A DNA stretch of 63,040 nt. It comes from an uncultured Odoribacter sp. (lineage in GTDB: Bacteria > Bacteroidota > Bacteroidia > Bacteroidales > Marinifilaceae). The translations under genes and the position numbers were made by a program. The notes beneath the pieces are model-generated. The model worked only from the letters and a program-made list of their open reading frames with translations. It did not search any database and had not been told where the DNA came from. Shown piece by piece: positions 9,032-16,741 of this stretch. Positions within the stretch are counted from its first letter, which is position 1, and each line of letters starts with the position of its first letter. Location: the NCBI GenBank assembly GCA_900544025.1, contig UQTM01000012.1, positions 1-63,040 on the forward strand, in the 5' to 3' direction.

Positions 9032-10582
9032 ATGATGTTGAAGAAGATAAATATAATTGTTGTGTTGTCTCTGATCCTGGCTTCTTGTGCCAATGAATGG
9101 GATAAGCATTATGAAGACCCGCAGGGAGAGATGAAAACTTCCGACAAAGGGGTTTGGGAATATCTACAAGGTGTGCCGGAATACTCTGAGTTTGTTCAGT
9201 TGGTGAAATCGACACAGGCGGACACCTTTTTTCTGAAACCGCAGAATTTTACGATCTGGGTTCCTTCCAACGGAGAAATGGGCGATCTGACGGCCTTGTC
9301 CGATTCGATGAAGACGATAGCGGTCGCCAATCATATCACCAAAGTGAATTATTCCGTCGCCGGGTTTAAAGACGGGCTTTCTTTGCAGGCCTATTCGGGC
9401 AAAAGGTTGCGTTTGCATGAAGACCTTGCTGCAAAAGGGAGCTTTACGATCGACGACAGTAAGGTGCTCGAAACGGTGATGACCTGTAAAGACGGGGTGA
9501 TCCACCATATCGACAAATGGCTCGACCTGAAACCGACTATTTTCGATTATCTGGAAAGTTCGCAATATACTTTGCTGCGTGAGATCGTCGCTTCATATAC
9601 CGATACCGTGTTCGATAAAGAACATAGCGTGGAGACGGGAACCGACTTCGAAGGGAATACCACTTACGATTCTGTTTTTTATTACCGGTATAAAGTGTTG
9701 TCGTACGGGGCTATCGATAAGGATAACGGATATTACACCGTATTCCTGACGCCGAACGGTGAACTGGAGCATGAAATGTCGGCTTATTACGATAATATCC
9801 GGGCTGTGACCGGGTTCGAGCCGGAGGAAAAAGATTCTGTAAACCTGCGGGAATGGATCATGTATTCTTTTATCCATAACGATTTGATCGATGATTATGA
9901 AAAAGAGGATAAATTATATTCCACCAAAGGGGTGCTTTGGCGGACATCTTATCAGAAAATAATACCTTCTTCCAAACTCGAATTCAGCAACGGCTATGTT
10001 TATGAGGTGGCCGACCTGTTTATTCCGAACCGTTTCATCCAAAGGGAGCTGGCCAATGCGATCGCTCCTACTTACGAGGTGAAGCCCGAATCGGTGGAAA
10101 TGTCTGTTTCGGGCGAAGTAGGGCAAGAGGATATCACCGGTAGCATGTCTCTGGTGAAAGCTTCCGGATCTACTGCCCGCTATCTGCTCTCGACCATACA
10201 GCTGAAATCCGGCCCGGTGGAAGAGGTTCCCGATTACGACTATTCGCTCACCTGGCAAACTGCCCGTGTCGATACCAGCGGCCAGTATGTTCCGGCAGCT
10301 ATGACTCCGGGAGAATATAAGGTGGAATTTACATTTGTGAAAACCAAAGAAGCGAACCAGGATTTTGCCGTGTATGTCAACGATATCTATTTGAACAAAG
10401 TGGATATGTCTGCCATTACGGAGTTGGATAAATTGCAAACCGTACAGTTGGGAAGGGTGGAAATCCCTCAAAGTGCAGGAGTGAAACCATTGAAGATCAC
10501 GATGAAAAATCTTGGAAAGAGCTGGAAGAAAGCGCTCGCACCTTTCCAGATATCTTTTAAACCTACGGTTAATAACTATTAA
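9032..10582 (+). CDS. FAS1 lipoprotein, third of the left locus
   Basis: The 516-residue protein has a lipobox with Cys19 (LASC) followed by ANEWDKHYED. The first FAS1-like unit (about 40-165) includes FTIWVPSNGEM and ends GVIHHIDKWLDLKP. A second, more divergent unit covers about 170-335 and ends near GYVYEVADLFIP. The C-terminal 150 or so residues are beta-rich, with PGEYKVEFTFVKTKE and a YVNDIYLNKV turn, again like a binding module. The start could be either of the first two Met codons. The counterpart at 32248-33852 begins CQDDWDGHY and has the same layout. It is 12 bases upstream of the divergent SusC and is presumably an accessory surface protein of that pair. Confidence 0.82.
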   Translation: MMLKKINIIVVLSLILASCANEWDKHYEDPQGEMKTSDKGVWEYLQGVPEYSEFVQLVKSTQADTFFLKPQNFTIWVPSNGEMGDLTALSDSMKTIAVANHITKVNYSVAGFKDGLSLQAYSGKRLRLHEDLAAKGSFTIDDSKVLETVMTCKDGVIHHIDKWLDLKPTIFDYLESSQYTLLREIVASYTDTVFDKEHSVETGTDFEGNTTYDSVFYYRYKVLSYGAIDKDNGYYTVFLTPNGELEHEMSAYYDNIRAVTGFEPEEKDSVNLREWIMYSFIHNDLIDDYEKEDKLYSTKGVLWRTSYQKIIPSSKLEFSNGYVYEVADLFIPNRFIQRELANAIAPTYEVKPESVEMSVSGEVGQEDITGSMSLVKASGSTARYLLSTIQLKSGPVEEVPDYDYSLTWQTARVDTSGQYVPAAMTPGEYKVEFTFVKTKEANQDFAVYVNDIYLNKVDMSAITELDKLQTVQLGRVEIPQSAGVKPLKITMKNLGKSWKKALAPFQISFKPTVNNY

Positions 10583-10593
10583 GAAGCCTGATT

Positions 10594-13500
10594 ATGAAGA
10601 TAAGAATTTATTTATTGATACTGTTGCTGCTTGCCGGGAATGTGGTTTTCGGGCAGGCACAAAAGGAACTGATCGAAATTCGCGGACAAGTGTTCAGTTC
10701 TGTGGATAAAAGTCCGGTTGAAGGGGCTTCTGTACTTGCCGTAAGCGCAACCAAAACCGCTGTCACAGACGAGAAGGGTAATTTTGTGTTGCAGGTTGCA
10801 AAGGTTCCTGAGTTTATTACCGTGAATTCGACCGATTATCTGGCGCAGGAATTTCAATTGTATAGCAGGCAGGAGGTGAAAATATACCTGCTTCCTTTGA
10901 AGTCCAGGGGATATTCCAATACGATGGTCTTACCTTTTCAGGTGAAGAAAACCATAGATAAAACCGGAAATTCCACAACGATATATACAAGGGATATGGA
11001 TCGCGGGCGTAAGCTGGCGGACGAAATGCTGGTGGGAAATGTCGCCGGAGTGCGTGCTTTACAGAAAAGCGGTATGCCGGGCGAAGGCTATTTCCTTGCT
11101 TTGCGTGGAACCCGTTCTTTGGTCGGTGACAATATGTCGTTGATTGTGATCGACGGGATGCCTATCCTGCCCGACCTGACTTTGTCGTCTGCTTTCACCG
11201 GGTATTCCAAAAACATTTTGCGGAATGTCAGTTTGAAGGAGATCGATAACATCTCCGTGACGAAGGGATATGATGCCGCTCCTTTCGGGGCTGTGTCTTC
11301 TAACGGAGTGATTATGATCAATACCGACCGGGCGATCGATATGGAAACCAAAGTCGAATTCGAAACGGTGAACGGTGTGGGGTTGCGTCCACGCAAATTA
11401 CCGCTTTTGGACGCCGCCGATTTTAAAAATTATTTATACCGTATCGGGCAAACGGAATTTAATTCCGACGAACTGTATAACCGTTTCTCTTTCTTGCGTG
11501 AAGATCCCCGTTACGGTGAAGGCTATTATGCTTATCAGCACAATACCGACTGGCAGGATGAAATATTTTCTCCGGCTTTTTCTACGGAAAATATCCTGAA
11601 AGTAAAAGGAGGCGATGCTGTGGCGAAATATTCTTTGCTGGCGGGATATATGCAGGAAAACGGGATCGAGGACAATTCTAAGATGTCGCGTTATTATGCC
11701 CGTTTCAACGGTGATATGAAAATGAGCAGAAAGTTGTCGATGTTTACGAATGTGGGATTCAGCTATTATAACAACAATATCCATGAGCAGGGAATGGTTC
11801 CGGAGATCAACCCGATTTTAGCGGCAATCCGCAAACCGTCCATCCTCGGGCCTTACCGGGTGAATAAATACAACCAGCAATTGAGCGTATGGGACCCTGT
11901 TCGGCAGTTCGGTGTGAGCAATCCGGCGGTGATCGTGAACGAGGTGGAAGGGAATAACGTGCTATATAACACGATGGTGAATTTAGGATTGAGCTTTGAT
12001 TTCACTCCTGAATTGCAGTTACGGGGATTGTTCGGGATCAATTACGATTACAACCGGGAAAAAATGTTTATTCCCGGAGTTTCTACCGACGCTTTGATTC
12101 CGCTGGAAGGTGGAAGGGCGCGGAATATGATCCGGAACGGCGCAGGTAAATCGATGAGTTATTACGGAAATGTGACTTTATCTTATCAGCATGGTTTTCA
12201 GAAAGGCCATTATCTGAGTGCTATGGCCGGAGTGCAGATGCTGTTCCGCGATCGCCTGTATGAGTATGCCAAGGGAATCAATACAGCCACGGATTACGAC
12301 CGTAATTTATCGAGTGTGAAGGATGCTTTCGGTAAGTATCTCGACGGTTATGACGATAAATGGAAATGGTTTAACATTTTTGCGAATGTCGAATATAACT
12401 ACAAAAAACAACTTTACGCCGGAGTGTCCCTTTCCGCCGATGCCGCTTCGGTTACCGGAGAGCGTTCGGATGTATTCAACCTGTATCCGGCTGCCAATAT
12501 TGCCTGGAAGTTGAATAACTCTTCTTTCCTGAGGGAATCGGATTTCGTGAACGATCTGACGATACGGGCGGAATATTCTATGAAGGGTAATTCTATGCTG
12601 CCTGCCATGATTTCAAAATATCACTATGTGGCGATGGATTATAAGGAGATGGGCGGTATTGTGAGAGGGAATATCCCGAACGATAAACTGAAACCGGAAT
12701 TAGTGGTTTCCACCAATGTCGGAGTGGATTTCAGAACTTTAGGCAATAAATTGAATCTGTCTCTCGACCTGTATAATAACGAAACCCGTGATATGCTGGT
12801 TCAGGAAGACCTGGGATCGTCATACGGCAGTAAATTCCGGTATATCAATGCCGGGAAGATGGAAACCAAAGGGATAGAGGTGGGTATCAATGCCACGGTT
12901 ATCCGTACGGGAGGTTTTGAATGGAACCTGGGAGCTACGATAGCTCACGAGAAAGCAGAGATCAAAGACCTGGGCGGACGGGATGCGATCGTCACTACTT
13001 TGTCGGACGGGGCACAGATCATCACCCGGGTAGGAGAATCGCCTTATGCTTTCTATGGATTGAAGACCAACGGAGTGTATGCCACTTCCGCCGAGGCTTC
13101 CGCCGACAATCTGGTCGATTTCCGGGGGGAAAATTTCCGGGCAGGAGATTTGAGATATGTGAATGCCGATGCTTCCGACCGGGTGATCGACAGTAAAGAT
13201 AAAATGATCATCGGTGATCCTACCCCGGATTTTTACGGAGGGATTTTTACTTCTTTCCGGTATAAAAATTATACTCTGAGCGCACAGTTCACCTATTCTT
13301 ACGGAAACGATGTTTACAATGCCGTTCGGCGGGTGGGCGAAAGTATGGTCGATTTTGCAGGACAGACCCGTGCCGTAAAAAATAGCTGGAATTACGAAGG
13401 GCATCAAACCACCGTACCTAAGGCGGAATATGGCGATCCGATGAACAACAGCCAGTTCTCTTCTCGCTGGATCGAAGACGGCTCGTACCTGAAATTAAAG

Positions 13501-13713
13501 AATCTGACCTTTAACTACGAGTATCCTTCCAAACTTTGGATATTCCGTAGTTTCCAGGCTTATGTTTCTGCTGAAAACGTGTTTACCCTGACTAAATATT
13601 TGGGTTACGATCCTGAATTTTCTTATTCCTACGACCACGGTATGCTGGGAGTAGATTATGGAAAAGTGCCTGGAGCCCGCACTTTCAGACTGGGTATCAG
13701 GTTGGGTATCTAA
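10594..13713 (+). CDS. Divergent SusC-like outer-membrane transporter without a recognisable TonB box
   Basis: The 1039-residue protein has a signal peptide ending near VFGQAQ and a carboxypeptidase-D regulatory-like domain (about 27-105). Where canonical SusC proteins carry the E-V-V-V-T-G TonB box, this one has SNTMVLPFQVKKTIDKTGN. The plug is recognisable by NVAGVRALQKSGMPGEG, LRGTRSLVG and IVIDGMPILPD. The barrel has SusC family motifs such as NTDWQDEIF, and SRWIEDGSYLKLKNLTF near the end. It is followed 10 bases later by a divergent SusD, so a transporter pair is likely. Either energy coupling uses a non-standard TonB box, or the pair works differently from standard SusCD. The paralogue at 29119-32232 lacks the box too. 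Confidence 0.92.
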   Translation: MKIRIYLLILLLLAGNVVFGQAQKELIEIRGQVFSSVDKSPVEGASVLAVSATKTAVTDEKGNFVLQVAKVPEFITVNSTDYLAQEFQLYSRQEVKIYLLPLKSRGYSNTMVLPFQVKKTIDKTGNSTTIYTRDMDRGRKLADEMLVGNVAGVRALQKSGMPGEGYFLALRGTRSLVGDNMSLIVIDGMPILPDLTLSSAFTGYSKNILRNVSLKEIDNISVTKGYDAAPFGAVSSNGVIMINTDRAIDMETKVEFETVNGVGLRPRKLPLLDAADFKNYLYRIGQTEFNSDELYNRFSFLREDPRYGEGYYAYQHNTDWQDEIFSPAFSTENILKVKGGDAVAKYSLLAGYMQENGIEDNSKMSRYYARFNGDMKMSRKLSMFTNVGFSYYNNNIHEQGMVPEINPILAAIRKPSILGPYRVNKYNQQLSVWDPVRQFGVSNPAVIVNEVEGNNVLYNTMVNLGLSFDFTPELQLRGLFGINYDYNREKMFIPGVSTDALIPLEGGRARNMIRNGAGKSMSYYGNVTLSYQHGFQKGHYLSAMAGVQMLFRDRLYEYAKGINTATDYDRNLSSVKDAFGKYLDGYDDKWKWFNIFANVEYNYKKQLYAGVSLSADAASVTGERSDVFNLYPAANIAWKLNNSSFLRESDFVNDLTIRAEYSMKGNSMLPAMISKYHYVAMDYKEMGGIVRGNIPNDKLKPELVVSTNVGVDFRTLGNKLNLSLDLYNNETRDMLVQEDLGSSYGSKFRYINAGKMETKGIEVGINATVIRTGGFEWNLGATIAHEKAEIKDLGGRDAIVTTLSDGAQIITRVGESPYAFYGLKTNGVYATSAEASADNLVDFRGENFRAGDLRYVNADASDRVIDSKDKMIIGDPTPDFYGGIFTSFRYKNYTLSAQFTYSYGNDVYNAVRRVGESMVDFAGQTRAVKNSWNYEGHQTTVPKAEYGDPMNNSQFSSRWIEDGSYLKLKNLTFNYEYPSKLWIFRSFQAYVSAENVFTLTKYLGYDPEFSYSYDHGMLGVDYGKVPGARTFRLGIRLGI

Positions 13714-13723
13714 TTGATTAATT

Positions 13724-15322
13724 ATGGAAAAGATGAACAGAATGAAATTATATATCAGGCAAATAGCAGGGCTTTTCCTGGCTTTAACGGTAATGTCTTG
13801 CGAAAAAATGCTGGATGTGGATTCGACCACGTCGATTAAAGCGGAAGATCACTATTCTTCTACGGGCGAAGTATATGGCGCTTTTATCGGATTGGCGGCG
13901 GTATTTTCGAATGTAGCGGAACAAACGGTGGTATTGTCGGAGCTGAAAGGCGATCTTTTAGTGCCTACGGAGAATGCACCGGAGGACTTTTGGAATATTT
14001 ACCGGTATAAAGCGGATAACAATACGGCTTATACCAGTTCGAAACCTTATTATGACATTGTAATCAATTGCAACGATTTTCTGCGTAGAATCGTGAAATA
14101 CAACCGGGATGTTCCGGGGGATATTTCTGAAAATGTTTATAAAGGTATGGTTGCTGAAGCAATTAAATATAAGGTGTGGAGCCTTTTCACGATCGCACAG
14201 TTTTGGGGAGAAGCCGATGTTTATAACTCTAATCTTGAAGATAATGAGGGGGATGTGGCCGTGACGATGAAACTGGACGAGCTACCGGGTTATCTGCTGG
14301 CTTATCTGGATGGAGGAGAGGACGGGATCAATGCTACCTGGCCGCTGGATTGGAAATTGGTGCTGGATAATCCCGATATCGATTGGGAGGGATGCCGGCT
14401 TGAATACAAGGTGCTGAAAGGCGAATTGAATTTGTGGGCGGGCAATTATCAGGAAGCCGTCGATAATTTCATGGATATTATCCGGGTGGATAAGGACACC
14501 CGCCACGATTTGACCGATTTCTGGGGCGGATATTGGGTGGATATTTTTGTGAAAGATCCGGTGAATCTGAAAAAAGAGGTGATTACGGTCGCTCCTTTTA
14601 ATGTGAACTACGGACAGGTGCACAAACTGCGTTCTTATTTTTCGAATGTTTCGCCGAATGTTTACTATATGGCGCCGACCGAGAAAGCGATGAAAATGTT
14701 CGAAAACCAAACCATGAACAATTATTCGCAGGGAGATGTCCGGGGATTGGGAGCTTCTTATGCTAAAGAAAACGGGAAATATGTCGTGAAGAAATATCAT
14801 TTGAATAAGGATAAGGATGAATATTCCAGCGATGCGGCCATTCATGTTTACAGGGCTGCTCAAATCCATTTGAATGTGGCAGAAGCCTATTGCTTTATGG
14901 GAAAATTCGAGGAGGCTCTGACTTTTTTGGATAAAGGTTTGAAAAATTATTGGACGGGTAACCGTTTCAAGCCTCCTTTTCAGAATGTGAACTCGGAATT
15001 AAAGGATTGTAACGGAGTGCGGGGACGGGTGAACCTTTTGCCCCTGGAAAGCGAAGAGGTCTTTGAAGGATGTGTGAACAGCCGGGATTCCGTGCGCACG
15101 TTGTGTACTTATATTTCCGACGAGGTCGGGCTCGAACTCGCTTACGAAGGCAAACGCTGGCAAACGCTGATCCGGATGGCGAAACATTTGCAGGAACCTT
15201 CTTTCCTTTCCCGACAAGTCTCTGAAAAATTCCCGGAAGGAGAAAGGGATAGCTATAAAACTTTCCTGGATAACGAAGCGAACTGGTTTATTCAGGACAC
15301 GAAAGATAAGGTCTTAAAATAA
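13724..15322 (+). CDS. Divergent SusD/RagB-family lipoprotein
   Basis: The 532-residue protein has a lipobox with Cys26 (TVMSC) if the first Met is used; internal Met codons at residues 4 and 7 would also serve as starts. The SusD fold is suggested by YDIVINCNDFLRRI, the tetratricopeptide-like helices, AAQIHLNVAEAY, and GLELAYEGKRWQTLIRMAKH near the end. The C-terminus (NWFIQDTKDKVLK) lacks the usual NP.Y ending of SusD proteins. The paralogue at 27490-29106 has KLIINCNDFIRHA and ends NWFIPYDPLKN. It is expected to cap the divergent SusC encoded immediately upstream. Confidence 0.9.
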   Translation: MEKMNRMKLYIRQIAGLFLALTVMSCEKMLDVDSTTSIKAEDHYSSTGEVYGAFIGLAAVFSNVAEQTVVLSELKGDLLVPTENAPEDFWNIYRYKADNNTAYTSSKPYYDIVINCNDFLRRIVKYNRDVPGDISENVYKGMVAEAIKYKVWSLFTIAQFWGEADVYNSNLEDNEGDVAVTMKLDELPGYLLAYLDGGEDGINATWPLDWKLVLDNPDIDWEGCRLEYKVLKGELNLWAGNYQEAVDNFMDIIRVDKDTRHDLTDFWGGYWVDIFVKDPVNLKKEVITVAPFNVNYGQVHKLRSYFSNVSPNVYYMAPTEKAMKMFENQTMNNYSQGDVRGLGASYAKENGKYVVKKYHLNKDKDEYSSDAAIHVYRAAQIHLNVAEAYCFMGKFEEALTFLDKGLKNYWTGNRFKPPFQNVNSELKDCNGVRGRVNLLPLESEEVFEGCVNSRDSVRTLCTYISDEVGLELAYEGKRWQTLIRMAKHLQEPSFLSRQVSEKFPEGERDSYKTFLDNEANWFIQDTKDKVLK

Positions 15323-15349
15323 GTTGCTCACATTTAAAATCATATTCAG

Positions 15350-16705
15350 ATGAAAAGAATAACATATAATTTATTTTTCCTGTTGGTTACGCTGGCGGCG
15401 CTGTTCTCCGGTTGTAGCAGGGATGGAGTCGATCAGGATTTTTCGGTGAAGACCGGATTCCGGCCGATAGCGGATCTGGAAGGGCAGGCAGGATACGGGG
15501 CGGCAGAATTCGAGTGGCGGTTGCCCGATAGCACGTCGTCGCTGTTTTGCATCGAAGTGGTTTATCAGACAGGCGATAACGAACCCTCCCGGCAGGTGAT
15601 CTCCCGTTATAAGGACGGGGTGACGATTCCGGGGCTCGAGGCGGCGAATTATACATTTACGTTTACTTCAATCGGTGAAGATGGAGAAAAACAGGTAGAA
15701 GCTCCGATCAGTCTGGATATTATAGACTGGCGGAAAGAACCGCCCGCTCAAGTGACTTTAACCCGGCAGATGGTGGCTGAAAATTCGCTGATGTTGAACT
15801 GGACGAATCCCGGACACCGCACTTTCGATGCTGTGACCTTTGAAATCTACAAAGGGGACGAGTTGATCCAGAGTCATAAGATTCCGGCGGCAGAACAACC
15901 CGAATATATCTTTTCCGGATTGGAATTTCTGGTGGATAATTATAGTTTGAAGTATTATTCTGTCAGTCCCGTGGGTGTGTGTTCCGATACGGTGACCTGG
16001 AATTTTGTAACCGGGGACGTTCCTCCTGCCGTGCCGGAAGTCCGGGTAGATGTATCCGAATTCGATGCGGCTCATTGTGCCGATGTGGTTTGGGATAAAA
16101 CGGCGGATATGGATACCGTATTGATCCGGTTCACCGATATGAACGGTGAAGCACGCGAATGCCGTTTCGATGCAAACCGTTGGGGATATTTATCGTTGCT
16201 TCCGGGAGGAACGGTGGAACTGGAAATTCAGGTGAAAGGAACGAACGGAACCTGGTCGTTCCCGAAAAAGCAAAAGATAAAAACCCGTTTGACGGAAGAA
16301 ACTTATTTACCCAAAATCCCGAACGGCCCGCAAAGCAATATGTCGAAATTGTCGGAAGCGATGTATCAGACATTGGGCCGGGGTACGGCAGCCGAATTTA
16401 AGCAAAATAATAATTGGCTGGAAGAATATTCGTTCAAAGAAATGGCGGAATTGGTCGATTTTGCCTGTATCTGGGAAATCTACCATGTAGATGAAATACA
16501 CTTGTTCGTAAATCTCGAAGTGCTGAAGATACAGAGTTATGGAAGCCTTACGATGGCGAACTGCCCGTCTGTCGAAGAATTCAGGACATTGATCGACCGT
16601 TTGCCTAAAATTAAGGAGTTGCAAGTGGTGGGAGGTTACCCGATTTATAAGAAACTGGAGACCGAATTTGCCAATCACCCGAAAATTAAATTCAAAAAGA
16701 TTTAA
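15350..16705 (+). CDS. DUF4998/fibronectin-III-like surface lipoprotein, left locus only
   Basis: The 451-residue protein has a lipobox with Cys22 (LFSGC) followed by SRDG. The N-terminal half has two or three beta-sandwich units. Phrases such as GYGAAEFEWRLPDS, ANYTFTFTSIGEDG and NSLMLNWTNPGH are typical of DUF4998 and fibronectin-III-like domains in Bacteroidota surface lipoproteins. The C-terminal 120 residues alternate short helices and strands (VDEIHLFVNLEVLKIQSYG) in a leucine-rich-like pattern. No catalytic motif is visible. It lies between the divergent SusD and the M60 peptidase and has no counterpart in the right locus, so it is an accessory surface component, perhaps for binding. 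The family assignment is tentative. Confidence 0.65.
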   Translation: MKRITYNLFFLLVTLAALFSGCSRDGVDQDFSVKTGFRPIADLEGQAGYGAAEFEWRLPDSTSSLFCIEVVYQTGDNEPSRQVISRYKDGVTIPGLEAANYTFTFTSIGEDGEKQVEAPISLDIIDWRKEPPAQVTLTRQMVAENSLMLNWTNPGHRTFDAVTFEIYKGDELIQSHKIPAAEQPEYIFSGLEFLVDNYSLKYYSVSPVGVCSDTVTWNFVTGDVPPAVPEVRVDVSEFDAAHCADVVWDKTADMDTVLIRFTDMNGEARECRFDANRWGYLSLLPGGTVELEIQVKGTNGTWSFPKKQKIKTRLTEETYLPKIPNGPQSNMSKLSEAMYQTLGRGTAAEFKQNNNWLEEYSFKEMAELVDFACIWEIYHVDEIHLFVNLEVLKIQSYGSLTMANCPSVEEFRTLIDRLPKIKELQVVGGYPIYKKLETEFANHPKIKFKKI

Positions 16706-16741
16706 GGACAGGATTGTATAACAAGCTAAAACATTCGATTT

